Assembly: GCF_014635825.1 (NCBI RefSeq)
Contig: NZ_BMDO01000001.1
Location: 620,001-684,000 of the forward strand
Reading direction: 5' to 3'
DNA from: Mucilaginibacter galii
GTDB lineage: Bacteria > Bacteroidota > Bacteroidia > Sphingobacteriales > Sphingobacteriaceae
Length of the DNA stretch: 64,000 nucleotides
The position numbers and the translations under genes are program-made. This document shows, piece after piece, positions 1-8,169 of the stretch; position 1 is the stretch's first letter; every line of letters starts with the position of its first letter. A model generated the notes under the pieces. It ran no database searches and was not told the DNA's origin. It worked only from the letters and a program-made list of their open reading frames with translations.

Positions 1-1
1 C

Positions 2-400
2 CACCCCACCTACTCGGGTAAGATCCTGGTAGCGGGTAAAAACTTCGGTTGCGGCAGCAGTCGCGAACATGCGGCCTGGGCCATTGCCGATTATGGCTTT
101 GATGTAGTAGTAAGCAGCTTTTTTGCCGATATTTTTAAAGGTAATGCTTTAAACAATGGCCTACTGCCCATCCAGGTGAGCGATGAATTTTTAAAGAAAT
201 TATTCGAGGTAGTTTTTGAAGATGCTAACGCCGAGGTAGAGGTCGATCTGGAAAATCAGTATATCCGCATTGCCAAAACCGACGACCAGGAAAGCTTTGA
301 GATCAATCCATACAAAAAAGCTTGTATGACCAATGGCTATGATGACATTGATTACATTTTAAGCAAGAAGGAGCTGATAACAGAGTTCGAAAATAAATAG
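2..400 (+). CDS. leuD: 3-isopropylmalate dehydratase small subunit (5' truncated by window edge)
   Basis: Small subunit of isopropylmalate isomerase, which with LeuC converts 2-isopropylmalate to 3-isopropylmalate in leucine synthesis in the cytoplasm. The open frame runs in from the left edge without a start and reads through the family hallmark [14 protein letters not shown] (about residues 15-28 of the visible part), then [19 protein letters not shown], which is typical of the swivel domain. The visible 132 residues end at TAG, so roughly the first third is missing. An internal ATG at 176 is not the start, because the conserved LeuD sequence continues upstream of it. leuB follows after 117 bp holding a palindromic repeat. 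leuC is presumably just upstream of the window. Identification is firm. Confidence 0.95.
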   Translation, partial: HPTYSGKILVAGKNFGCGSSREHAAWAIADYGFDVVVSSFFADIFKGNALNNGLLPIQVSDEFLKKLFEVVFEDANAEVEVDLENQYIRIAKTDDQESFEINPYKKACMTNGYDDIDYILSKKELITEFENK

Positions 401-410
401 ATAAAATTAA

Positions 411-504
411 ATGTCATTGCGAGCGATAGCGTGGCAATCTCCTGCGATTCGGTAACCAAGCGCATGAAGATTGCCACGTCGCTATCGCTCCTCGCAATGA
501 CATA
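411..504. repeat. Palindromic dispersed repeat (family A), copy 1
   Basis: Imperfect inverted repeat between leuD and leuB. The left arm begins TGTCATTGCGAGCGATAGCG and the right arm is its reverse complement ending CGCTCCTCGCAATGACA, with GTGGCAATCT / AGATTGCCAC further in. Copies 2 and 3 are at 1615-1706 and 17103-17190. As RNA it would fold into a long hairpin, so it may affect leuD-leuB message stability. That role is inference. Confidence 0.85.
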
Positions 505-517
505 TTTTTAAATTGCA

Positions 518-1600
518 ATGGGTATTAAAAAACACATATTAGTCATCCCCGGCGATGGCATTGGTCCCGAGGTTACCACCTGGGGTAAGGCAGTTTTAGA
601 GCATATTGCTCAAGCCTATGGTCATGAGTTTACTTATGACGAAGCTTTGATGGGTCATGCCGGCATCGAGGCTACAGGCAGTCCGCTGCCCGACGAAACA
701 TTGGAAAAAGCCAAAGCCAGCGATGCTATTTTATTCGGAGCTATAGGCCATATTAAATACGACGACGACCCATCGGCAAAGGTTCGTCCGGAGCAAGGAT
801 TGTTAAAGATCCGCAAGGAATTGGGCTTATATGCAAATCTACGCCCCATCATGCTTTTTGATGAACTACTGGATGCATCAAGCCTTAAGCCTGCCGTTTT
901 GCAAGGTACCGATATCCTGTTTTTCCGCGAATTGACCGGCGACGTTTATTTTGGCGAGAAAAACCGCAGCGAAGACCGCAACACGGCATCCGACCTCATG
1001 ATCTATCACCGTTACGAGGTAGAGCGCATTGCTCATAAAGCTTTTGAAGCCGCCCGTTTACGTAGTAAACGTTTATGTTCGGTAGACAAGGCCAACGTTT
1101 TAGAATCATCACGCCTATGGCGCGAGGTAGTACAGGAACTGGCCAAACAATACCCCGATGTGGAAACCGAGCATATGTTTATAGACAATGCGGCCATGCA
1201 GCTGGTAAAGAACCCTAAAAAGTTTGATGTGGTTTTAACTGCTAATTTATTTGGCGATATATTAACTGATGAAGCCTCGCAAATTGCTGGCTCCATGGGT
1301 ATGCTGGCCTCAGCCTCTATTGGTGATGGTACAGGCTTTTTTGAACCTATCCACGGTTCGGCACATGATATTGCCGGGCAAAACAAAGCTAATCCGCTGG
1401 CTTCTATCCTATCGGTCGCCCTAATGCTGGAGATTAGCTTCGGCCTGAAAGAGGAAGCCAAAAGCATCACCACCGCTATTGACAAGGTATTGAAAGCAGG
1501 TTACCGCACCGGCGATATTGCCGATACACATACCGAAGCTGACAAGGTATTAGGTACCGAAGCAATGGGCAAAATGGTATTGCAGTTTTTAGCGACGTAA
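518..1600 (+). CDS. leuB: 3-isopropylmalate dehydrogenase
   Basis: NAD-dependent oxidative decarboxylation of 3-isopropylmalate, the third leucine-specific step. The 360-residue product has the normal length for LeuB. Visible family features are the N-terminal nucleotide-fold sequence VIPGDGIGPEV (9-19), the substrate-binding arginine region LRKELGLYANLRP-like (about 98-110), RELTGDVYFG (about 137-146), the catalytic YHRYEVERIA segment, the DKANVLESSRLWREV lysine/aspartate segment, and the metal-binding aspartates in NLFGDILTDEAS (about 244-255). The IPMDH-type loop FFEPIHGSAHDIAG follows. The ATG start puts the beta-strand ILVIPGDGIGPE in its usual place. It sits in a leucine gene run with repeats on both sides. 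Very secure. Confidence 0.97.
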   Translation: MGIKKHILVIPGDGIGPEVTTWGKAVLEHIAQAYGHEFTYDEALMGHAGIEATGSPLPDETLEKAKASDAILFGAIGHIKYDDDPSAKVRPEQGLLKIRKELGLYANLRPIMLFDELLDASSLKPAVLQGTDILFFRELTGDVYFGEKNRSEDRNTASDLMIYHRYEVERIAHKAFEAARLRSKRLCSVDKANVLESSRLWREVVQELAKQYPDVETEHMFIDNAAMQLVKNPKKFDVVLTANLFGDILTDEASQIAGSMGMLASASIGDGTGFFEPIHGSAHDIAGQNKANPLASILSVALMLEISFGLKEEAKSITTAIDKVLKAGYRTGDIADTHTEADKVLGTEAMGKMVLQFLAT

Positions 1601-1614
1601 CATTGAGAAATATT

Positions 1615-1706
1615 ATGTCATTGCGAGGAGCGATAGCGACGTGGCAATCTCTTAACGCTTAGTTACCTGCATGCAGGAGATTGCCACGCTGTCGCTCGCA
1701 ATGACG
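1615..1706. repeat. Palindromic dispersed repeat (family A), copy 2
   Basis: Starts 14 bp after the leuB stop. The outer arms TGTCATTGCGAGGAGCGATA and the reverse complement of GTCGCTCGCAATGACG pair, and GTGGCAATCTC / GAGATTGCCAC form the inner stem. It is the same family as 411-504, with the slightly longer arm (GAGGAGCG rather than GAGCG) on the opposite side, so the two copies are in opposite orientation. Confidence 0.85.
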
Positions 1707-1740
1707 TATTTACATTATAACACTAAACACTTTAATTAAA

Positions 1741-1774
1741 GTCCTCCCTACCGGGGAGGATTTAGGAGGGGCTT
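1741..1774 (+). repeat. CCTCCC gene-boundary element, single unit, supplies RBS
   Basis: GC-rich element with the palindromic core CCTCCCTACCGGGGAGG followed by ATTTAGGAGGGGCTT. Its right end runs directly into the ATG of the methyltransferase gene, so the GGAGGGG of the repeat is the Shine-Dalgarno sequence. The identical GGAGGGGCTTATG junction occurs at 34116-34131. Confidence 0.8.
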
Positions 1775-2530
1775 ATGAAATGGAACGCAGATTTATACGA
1801 TGACAAGCATAGTTTTGTATCACAGTTTGGCACCAGTGTGCTCGAACTGCTGGACGCAAAACCGGGCGAAACTATTTTAGATATAGGTTGCGGAACGGGA
1901 GACCTGACCAAAAAGATCAAGGATTTAGGCACCGAGGTTACCGGCAACGACTACTCGCCCGAAATGATAGCACAAGCTCGCTTCAAGTACCCCGATATAA
2001 AATTCGAGGTAGCCAATGCAGCCAATTTTAAAGGAGAATACCCGTTTGATGCCGTGTTCTCTAACGCTGCACTGCACTGGATTCATAACCCCGATGGTGT
2101 TATTAAATCGGTTTACGAAGCCTTGAAACCCGGCGGCCGCTTTGTAGCCGAAATGGGTGGAAAAGGCAATGTAGCCAAACTCCGTTCTACCGTAAAACAA
2201 GTGCTGGTTAAGCACGGCTACCTGCAACAAGCCGAAACACAAATATGGTACTTTCCCTCAGTAGGCGAGTATGCTACCCGCCTGGAGCGCGGTGGTTTCC
2301 GGGTAACCTTTGCGGCCCACTTCGACCGTAAAACACCTCTGCAAGACGGCGACCAAGGCGTAGCCAAATGGATTAAAATGTTTGGCTCGCAATATTTTAT
2401 GGGCATCCCCGAAGAAAAACAAACCCCATTAATAGAAGAAATAACCGCATTACTGGAGCCCCACTATAACGAAAACGGGCAATGGTATGCAGACTATAAA
2501 AGATTAAGATTTACAGCGGTAAAGGAGTAG
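1775..2530 (+). CDS. Class I SAM-dependent methyltransferase
   Basis: Predicted small-molecule methyltransferase of 251 residues. SAM-binding motif I is LDIGCGTGDLTKKI (about residues 35-48), the acidic motif II follows (GTEVTGNDYSPEM), and motif IV is AVFSNAALHWIHNPDG (about 91-106). The overall pattern resembles trans-aconitate 2-methyltransferase, but the substrate cannot be read from the sequence. The ATG at 1775 is placed by a repeat-derived GGAGGGG. The gene lies between leuB and leuA, flanked by dispersed repeats (1615-1774 and 2538-2625), so it looks inserted into a leucine operon. A link to leucine synthesis, for example methylation of an isopropylmalate-like acid, is speculation. 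Confidence 0.85.
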   Translation: MKWNADLYDDKHSFVSQFGTSVLELLDAKPGETILDIGCGTGDLTKKIKDLGTEVTGNDYSPEMIAQARFKYPDIKFEVANAANFKGEYPFDAVFSNAALHWIHNPDGVIKSVYEALKPGGRFVAEMGGKGNVAKLRSTVKQVLVKHGYLQQAETQIWYFPSVGEYATRLERGGFRVTFAAHFDRKTPLQDGDQGVAKWIKMFGSQYFMGIPEEKQTPLIEEITALLEPHYNENGQWYADYKRLRFTAVKE

Positions 2531-2537
2531 CTTTTTT

Positions 2538-2625
2538 GTATCAAGTAGTTAGTATCAAGTATCAAGACAGCTGTTTTGGTATTTGATAAGTACATCTTGA
2601 TACTACTACTTGATACTTGCTACTA
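2538..2625. repeat. TATCAAGTA-type inverted repeat (family D)
   Basis: Occupies most of the 108-bp gap before leuA. The left arm TATCAAGTAGTTAGTATCAA continues to GTATCAAGA. The right arm begins TCTTGATACTACTACTTGAT and is its imperfect reverse complement. The arms also contain internal direct repeats of TATCAAGTA. Only this copy was found in the window. Confidence 0.7.
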
Positions 2626-2638
2626 AAAATAAAAAGCT

Positions 2639-3805
2639 ATGTTACACGATCCAAACCGAGTTTACGTATTTGACACCACCCTGCGCGATGGTGAGCAGGT
2701 ACCGGGCTGCCAGTTAACCACGCCTGAAAAGATAGAGATTGCGCGCGAGCTGGAAGCGCTGGGCGTTGACATTATTGAGGCTGGTTTCCCGGCTTCGAGC
2801 CCCGGCGATTTTCAAAGCGTAGTAGAAATTGCCAAAGCAGTTAACAACCCAACTATTTGTGCGCTTACACGTGCCCACAAAGGCGATATTGATGCCGCCG
2901 TAGAAGCGCTAAAATATGCCAAGCATCCGCGTATTCATACGGGTATAGGCTCGTCAGACATGCACATTAAGACCAAGTTTAACAGTACCCGCGAAGAAAT
3001 TTTGGAGCGTGCTGTTGACGCAGTTAAATACGCCAAAAAATCGGTTGAAGACATTGAGTTTTATGCTGAAGATGCCGGCCGCGCCGATATTGAATACCTA
3101 GCCAAAATGGTGGAAGCTGTAATTGCCGCGGGTGCTACGGTGGTGAATATACCCGATACTAACGGTTATTGCCTGCCCGACCAATATGGCAGTAAGATCC
3201 GTTTCCTGAAAGAGAACGTTAAGAACATTGATAAAGCCATCATTTCGGTACATTGCCATAACGATTTGGGCTTGGCTACGGCCAACTCTATAGCGGGTTT
3301 GCAAAACGGTGCCCGCCAGGTAGAAGGTACCATTAACGGCATTGGCGAACGTGCCGGTAATACGTCTATCGAAGAAGTGGTCATGATCTTGAAAACGCAC
3401 CAGGTATTAGGCTTGCACACCAACATCAATACGCAAAGCTTTTACGAGTTAAGCCGTTTGATTAGCAGCCAAATGCGTATGCCGGTACAGCCTAACAAAG
3501 CCATTGTGGGCAGTAATGCCTTTGCACACAGTTCGGGTATACACCAGGATGGTTTCTTGAAAAACCGGGAGAACTATGAGATTATTCGCCCGGAGGATGT
3601 GGGCTTTCCAAGTGCCACTATTGTGTTAACTGCCCGTAGCGGTCGCCATGCGCTGAAATTTCACTTAGATCGCCTGGGCCACAATTTGAATAAAGAAGAA
3701 CTGGCTGTAGCTTACCAGAATTTCCTCAAATTAGCCGATAATAAATTGAATTTAGATGATAACGACCTGCTCACTTTGGTAGCGCATCGTTTGGTTAAAC
3801 AATAA
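2639..3805 (+). CDS. leuA: 2-isopropylmalate synthase, short form without regulatory domain
   Basis: Condenses acetyl-CoA with 2-oxoisovalerate, the committed step of leucine synthesis. The DRE-TIM metallolyase barrel is clear: [15 protein letters not shown] (10-24), the metal-binding [12 protein letters not shown] (His205 and His207), and [15 protein letters not shown] (about 236-250). The protein is 388 residues, while classical LeuA is about 500 or more with a C-terminal LeuA-dimer domain for leucine feedback. Here the protein ends after the linker subdomains, so that domain is missing. Homocitrate or citramalate synthase are alternatives on sequence alone, but the leuD-leuB neighbours favour LeuA. 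The stop is followed 3 bp later by ilvA, so the two are probably translationally coupled. Confidence 0.9.
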   Translation: MLHDPNRVYVFDTTLRDGEQVPGCQLTTPEKIEIARELEALGVDIIEAGFPASSPGDFQSVVEIAKAVNNPTICALTRAHKGDIDAAVEALKYAKHPRIHTGIGSSDMHIKTKFNSTREEILERAVDAVKYAKKSVEDIEFYAEDAGRADIEYLAKMVEAVIAAGATVVNIPDTNGYCLPDQYGSKIRFLKENVKNIDKAIISVHCHNDLGLATANSIAGLQNGARQVEGTINGIGERAGNTSIEEVVMILKTHQVLGLHTNINTQSFYELSRLISSQMRMPVQPNKAIVGSNAFAHSSGIHQDGFLKNRENYEIIRPEDVGFPSATIVLTARSGRHALKFHLDRLGHNLNKEELAVAYQNFLKLADNKLNLDDNDLLTLVAHRLVKQ

Positions 3806-3808
3806 CAA

Positions 3809-5059
3809 ATGGATACCGAAACCCAAAGGCAGCTCGATTTTGTATCGGCCCAGGAACGTTTAAAAAACGTGGTGCGCCGCACACCGCTGGAATTTAACCA
3901 GGGACTGTCTGACAAGTACGAATGCGAGATTTACCTTAAGCGCGAAGACCTCCAGGTGGTACGTTCTTATAAACTGCGCGGCGCTTATAACATGATTAGT
4001 CAGCTAAGTGAAGAACAGCGCCAGCGTGGTGTGGTTTGCGCCAGTGCAGGTAACCATGCGCAGGGCGTAGCTTTTTCATGCCGTAGGCTGGGTATTAAGG
4101 GCGTTATTTTTATGCCCGAAATTACTCCCAAGCAAAAGGTTAAGCAAACCGAAATGCACGGCAACGGTAACATCGAGATCATTTTGACCGGCGATACTTT
4201 TGACGATTGCCTTCGCGAAGCATTAGCCTACACCGAAGCGCACGAACTAACCTTCATCCCCCCATTTGATGATTACCGCATTATTGAAGGCCAGGGCACA
4301 GTAGGTATAGAAGTGTTGGAAGACCTGCCCGACACCGAAGTGGTAATTATGCCCGTAGGTGGTGGTGGCTTGGCTGCCGGTGCCGGTAGCTACTTCAAAC
4401 AAGTTAACCCCGGCATTAAACTCATAGGTGTAGAGCCTGAAGGAGCATCGTCTATGGTCGAAGCCATACGCCGCGGCCAGCCTTATACGCTATCGCAAAT
4501 TAACCGCTTTGTTGATGGTGCCGCAGTTAAACGTGTGGGCCAGTTCACTTATCAGCTTTGCAGCGAGGTGCTGGATAGTATGCTTTCGGTAGCCGAGGGT
4601 AAGGTGTGTACCACTATATTGAAGCTATACAACGAGGATGCTATTGTGGTGGAGCCTGCCGGTGCCCTATCGGTAGCTGTGCTCGATTTCTGCAAGGAAG
4701 AAATTAAAGGCAAAAAGGTGGTTTGCATTATCAGTGGGGGCAATAATGATATTGACCGCATGGGTGAGATCAAGGAGCAATCTTTGCTGTACGAAGGGTT
4801 GAAACATTACTTCATCGTTCGTTTTCCGCAGCGCCCAGGTGCTTTAAAGCTGTTTGTGAACCATGTATTAGGCCCGCACGATGATATTACCCGTTTCGAG
4901 TTCATCAAGAAAACCGAACGTGAGCGCGGCCCTGCCTTGGTAGGCATCGAATTAAAATCGGCCGAAGACTATCCCGCCATTATGCAACGCATGGAAGCGC
5001 ATAAATTTGATGTAATAGAGATCAACAGGGATCAGACACTGTTTGAATATCTGGTGTAA
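3809..5059 (+). CDS. ilvA: Threonine ammonia-lyase (threonine deaminase)
   Basis: PLP enzyme that deaminates threonine to 2-oxobutyrate, the entry to isoleucine. The Schiff-base lysine is K55 in RSYKLRGAYNM, the phosphate-binding glycine loop is VGGGGLAAGAG (about 184-194), and the serine/threonine dehydratase loop SAGNHAQGVAFSC is at about 84-96. A single C-terminal ACT-like regulatory segment (about 325-416, beginning FPQRPGALKLFVNHV) follows the catalytic domain. The length of 416 matches the single-regulatory-domain class and is shorter than the about 514-residue E. coli enzyme. It starts 3 bp after leuA, and co-transcription with leuA is very likely. Confidence 0.95.
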   Translation: MDTETQRQLDFVSAQERLKNVVRRTPLEFNQGLSDKYECEIYLKREDLQVVRSYKLRGAYNMISQLSEEQRQRGVVCASAGNHAQGVAFSCRRLGIKGVIFMPEITPKQKVKQTEMHGNGNIEIILTGDTFDDCLREALAYTEAHELTFIPPFDDYRIIEGQGTVGIEVLEDLPDTEVVIMPVGGGGLAAGAGSYFKQVNPGIKLIGVEPEGASSMVEAIRRGQPYTLSQINRFVDGAAVKRVGQFTYQLCSEVLDSMLSVAEGKVCTTILKLYNEDAIVVEPAGALSVAVLDFCKEEIKGKKVVCIISGGNNDIDRMGEIKEQSLLYEGLKHYFIVRFPQRPGALKLFVNHVLGPHDDITRFEFIKKTERERGPALVGIELKSAEDYPAIMQRMEAHKFDVIEINRDQTLFEYLV

Positions 5060-5150
5060 GAGAGAGTATTATTTACCTATTTTCGAATTGTAGTGAGACT
5101 TTCGTTTAAATTTTAAATGCTTTGGTGAATTGCATAGTTATCTACGGTAA

Positions 5151-6122
5151 ATGAAAACCCAGTCAATTACAGCAGATTTTGTAAAAACGATTTGCTGGCA
5201 AGGTAATAGTATAGTAGACTGGGCCTCCGGAATAAGATATGAGTTAGATGGCACGAAAAAGCATCTTGATTATCATTATCCTTACGATTTTGACAGCGCA
5301 ATTAATTCAAGGGATGGTGTTTATGTGTTTTTTTATCAAAAGCTTGGAACAAAAGGCCTTTTATTAAAAAACGGAGATATTGTAAAGGAGATTAACCGTT
5401 CATACTATTGTGCAAATGCATATGAGTTTCCAGCTGTATTTGTAACGTTAGAAAACACAACTTATCTTATTCATTGCCCAATTGCGTATAATCAACTTGA
5501 CTTTGAAAATGTCGAAACCGGCGAAATCATTACAAATATTGATGGCAGAGATTTAAGTGACAGATTCTATTCCAGATTAGAAGTTAGCCCTAATAGTACG
5601 TTTTTAATGAGCAAAGGCTGGGTATGGCACCCTTTAGATGAAATCGTAGTTTTCGACATAATAAAATGCCTTAATAACCCCAAGTTATTAGACGATCCTC
5701 AACTTTGCCCTAATGTAGGTGTCGAAATTTGTACAGCAAGTTTTATAGATGATGAAACCGTTGTAATTGGTTCATCTGATGAAATCTTTAATGAAGATAA
5801 TATAGAATGTTTACCACCTAAACACATTGCTTTATGGGATTTGAAAACCAATGAATTATCAAAACCTGTAAGAACCAAGGACAGCACCGCGAATTTATAT
5901 GCTATTGACTCCAGCCAAGCATGGGACATGTTTTGTTTCCCTAAGATTGTCAATATTATTACAGGTGAAACGATAGCGGAAAATAAAGAAATTGACAGCG
6001 GCAAACAAAATTCTTCTATAATCAATATAAAAGCCTCAGTCCCTGCAATAATATTCAATAATCAAACAAAACAGATTGCAATTATGGCCGATGAAAAAAT
6101 CACAGTTTTGAGTCTTTATTGA
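5151..6122 (+). CDS. Hypothetical protein, beta-rich, AT-rich gene
   Basis: I do not recognise this 323-residue product. It has no signal peptide or membrane segment. The sequence alternates short hydrophobic strands with turns (for example DGVYVFFYQ, KGLLLKNGDIV, TVVIGSSDEIF, HIALWDLKTNEL, IAIMADEKITVLSLY), which suggests a cytoplasmic beta-propeller-like fold, but no full WD motif is seen. Codons are visibly more AT-rich than in the flanking ilvA and ABC genes, consistent with recent acquisition. It stands alone, 91 bp after ilvA and convergent with the ABC gene. The ATG at 5151 is the first of a continuous frame. It is probably a real gene with unknown function. Confidence 0.7.
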   Translation: MKTQSITADFVKTICWQGNSIVDWASGIRYELDGTKKHLDYHYPYDFDSAINSRDGVYVFFYQKLGTKGLLLKNGDIVKEINRSYYCANAYEFPAVFVTLENTTYLIHCPIAYNQLDFENVETGEIITNIDGRDLSDRFYSRLEVSPNSTFLMSKGWVWHPLDEIVVFDIIKCLNNPKLLDDPQLCPNVGVEICTASFIDDETVVIGSSDEIFNEDNIECLPPKHIALWDLKTNELSKPVRTKDSTANLYAIDSSQAWDMFCFPKIVNIITGETIAENKEIDSGKQNSSIINIKASVPAIIFNNQTKQIAIMADEKITVLSLY

Positions 6123-6178
6123 GGCAGGTCAATTCTTTGCATACCTACATCTTGGAATTTTCCAATTAACAGACTCTA

Positions 6179-7180
6179 CTAAAATTCCAAATACTTCGTC
6201 ACTACAATACCAATATGACTGTAGTTATCAAACAAGCCCGGTTCGTGGTTGGTGAGATGTATTTCGATGGGGCCATATTCCAGGTGCACATCTTCGTGCG
6301 AGCCTTTGAACAGGATCTCTTTAACAGCCCAATCTAAATTTTTTCCGGTGGTTACAGGCGTTATCCATTCGGGATAAATGACTACTTCTTCTTTAACCGC
6401 CTTAACCCTTAGCGCTCTCGCTTCTTCGCGCATCAGCACATTGCAGTTGCTCAATAAACGGGCCGTATAAAGGTTTTGTGGTTGATTATAAAGTTGTTTG
6501 GGTGTACCTGTTTCCAAAATTTCACCGCCTTTAATTACCACCAGTTCATCGGCCATGGAGAGTACTTCGGCCGGGTCATGCGATACAATGATCACGGTTA
6601 AACCCGTTTCTCTAACAATCTTTCGGATGTCTTGCTGTAGTCCGTCTCTGAAGGTGGTATCTACCTGGTTAAAGGGTTCATCTAATAACAGAACCTTTGG
6701 GTGAGATACCAGTGACCGGGCTATGGCTACGCGCTGTTTTTCGCCACCGCTAAGATCGGCCACGCGCTTATCGGCCAGGTGGAACATATTGAGCTGGCGC
6801 AGTACTTGTTCAGGGCGTTCTGTCTTAGTTTTTAAATCAGTGTTGGGCAGCAATACCGAGATATTATCCCAAACTTTGGCAAAGAGGTTCAGGTCGTCGG
6901 TGTGCTGGGTTACCATCTTCATGGCATCATGGCCCGGTATCAGTTTTTCAACCGGCCCCCATACACGCTCTCCCTCAAACCTCACCTCACCACTATCTGC
7001 CGATAATAAGCCGAACAACAAACGCAGCAAAGTACTTTTTCCGCTTCCGCTTTCGCCAATAATGCCGGTAATTTTACCCTGCTGTATGGTTAAGTTGATG
7101 TTGTGCACACCCGACTGATGTTTGCCGGGATATACTTTATTGAGCGCTGTAGCTTGGAGAAATGGAGTAGAATCTGACAT
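6179..7180 (-). CDS. ABC transporter ATP-binding protein (orphan)
   Basis: Nucleotide-binding subunit of an importer-type ABC system, 333 residues from the chosen start. Walker A is GESGSGKST (42-50), the signature is LSGGEKQR (143-150), Walker B is VLLLDEPF (163-170), and the switch histidine is in VSHDPAEV. The part beyond about residue 235 resembles the accessory C-terminal region of PotA/FbpC-like ATPases. The open frame extends upstream to 7216, but those 12 residues come from a CCTCCC-type repeat. The ATG at 7180 (MSDSTPFLQATALNK) gives the normal N-terminus. No permease or binding protein is adjacent, so the substrate is unknown. Confidence 0.88.
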   Translation of the reverse strand: MSDSTPFLQATALNKVYPGKHQSGVHNINLTIQQGKITGIIGESGSGKSTLLRLLFGLLSADSGEVRFEGERVWGPVEKLIPGHDAMKMVTQHTDDLNLFAKVWDNISVLLPNTDLKTKTERPEQVLRQLNMFHLADKRVADLSGGEKQRVAIARSLVSHPKVLLLDEPFNQVDTTFRDGLQQDIRKIVRETGLTVIIVSHDPAEVLSMADELVVIKGGEILETGTPKQLYNQPQNLYTARLLSNCNVLMREEARALRVKAVKEEVVIYPEWITPVTTGKNLDWAVKEILFKGSHEDVHLEYGPIEIHLTNHEPGLFDNYSHIGIVVTKYLEF

Positions 7181-7195
7181 TAAGGCAAAGATACA

Positions 7196-7274
7196 CCTCT
7201 CCCCAGCCCTCTCCAAAGGAGAGGGGGATTATATTTAAAAGCCCTCCCCTTTGGGGAGGGTTGGGAGGGGTTTA
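7196..7274. repeat. CCTCCC boundary-element doublet between ABC gene and OMP gene
   Basis: Two units in opposite orientation, 7196-7228 (CCTCTCC...GGAGAGGGGG) and 7241-7274 (GCCCTCCCCTTTGGGGAGGG then TTGGGAGGGGTTT), separated by about 12 bp. The right unit touches the stop codon of the minus-strand outer-membrane protein gene. It contains GGGGAGGGTTGGGAGGGG, a potential G-quadruplex on the plus strand. Confidence 0.8.
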
Positions 7275-8141
7275 AAATCCAAACATGAAGCCGAAAGAGA
7301 AGTTCTTCAGCCCTGCTTGCTGTGCGGTGTCAAACATATCGTTAAAGTAGTATTTGGCGTAGATACCGAATGAACCGTAACCTGCACGGGCGGTTAAGCC
7401 GTAGCGTACTTTGGTAAAGTGATAATCGTTATTAAATTTTTCTTTACCGTTCTCATCGCTTATTTGCTTAACACGGCCGTTGTATAAGATACCTATCATT
7501 GGTCCGCCGGCTAAGTGGAAACGTTTGCCTTCATCGTTTACATGACTTCTCCAGTCAAATGTTAACGGAATGCGGAAATAGCTGGAAGTAAAACGGTTTT
7601 TGCTGTAAATGATACCGTCCTGGGTATAGCGCAGGGCATCGTCAGGTCCGTCTTGCTGTATGGTAATATTTTCGCGCAAGCGGATGTGCGTCCAATCAAA
7701 CCCGCCTGATACGTAGATGCGGAAGGCACTGTTGAAGCGGTAACCGGCCTGGATAATATCAAACCCTACGTTGCTGCTCTTCCATGAACGGTAGCGCAAA
7801 AAGTTATTTTGCGGCGATAGGTTAAAGCTGCCGTTATCAACCAAAGTGGCCAACCCCAAATCAAAACGCGAAAAAGTTAAGCCCCATGAAAAGCCTGGTG
7901 CTTTCGAGTGTTCGGTAATAGTATCGTGGCGGTTTACCGATACAGAACTGGCGTCTTCACCTTTGCCGAAAGAAAACCTAAATCCTTTTCTTTTCGATTT
8001 AATGGTATCAGACTTTACTTGTATGGTATCTCCCTTAGTATCGGTTGTAACCGTGGTTTTGGTAACGGTGGTAGTAGTAGTTTGTGCAAACAAACCGGTG
8101 CCTGCCGCGCATAGTATGGCGGTAATAAGTAAGCGCTTCAT
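7272..8141 (-). CDS. Outer-membrane beta-barrel protein (PorT/OMP_b-brl type)
   Basis: Predicted outer-membrane protein of 289 residues with a Sec signal (MKRLLITAILCAAGTGLFAQ, cleavage after about 20). A Thr/Val-rich stretch and a Lys-rich linker follow, then amphipathic strands ending in the aromatic C-terminus FSFGFMFGF expected of a barrel (for example VGFDIIQAGYRF, FRIYVSGGFDW, YFRIPLTFDW, FHLAGGPMIGILY, YGLTARAGYGSFGIYAKYYF). It lies 28 bp downstream of the predicted anti-sigma-like membrane protein gene and is probably in one operon with the sigma factor. Family assignment is moderate, but the outer-membrane location is well supported. Confidence 0.8.
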   Translation of the reverse strand: MKRLLITAILCAAGTGLFAQTTTTTVTKTTVTTDTKGDTIQVKSDTIKSKRKGFRFSFGKGEDASSVSVNRHDTITEHSKAPGFSWGLTFSRFDLGLATLVDNGSFNLSPQNNFLRYRSWKSSNVGFDIIQAGYRFNSAFRIYVSGGFDWTHIRLRENITIQQDGPDDALRYTQDGIIYSKNRFTSSYFRIPLTFDWRSHVNDEGKRFHLAGGPMIGILYNGRVKQISDENGKEKFNNDYHFTKVRYGLTARAGYGSFGIYAKYYFNDMFDTAQQAGLKNFSFGFMFGF

Positions 8142-8169
8142 GTTATATATGATGTTTTAGATTGAGTGA

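Noticed and set aside
1033..1485. Long antisense open frame opposite leuB (150 codons)
   Set aside because: Shadow of a strongly conserved gene. No start signal, low-complexity Ser/Ala-rich product and no family resemblance.
7181..7216. Upstream start for the ABC ATPase
   Set aside because: The extra 12 residues come from a CCTCCC-type repeat. The ATG at 7180 gives the normal N-terminus.
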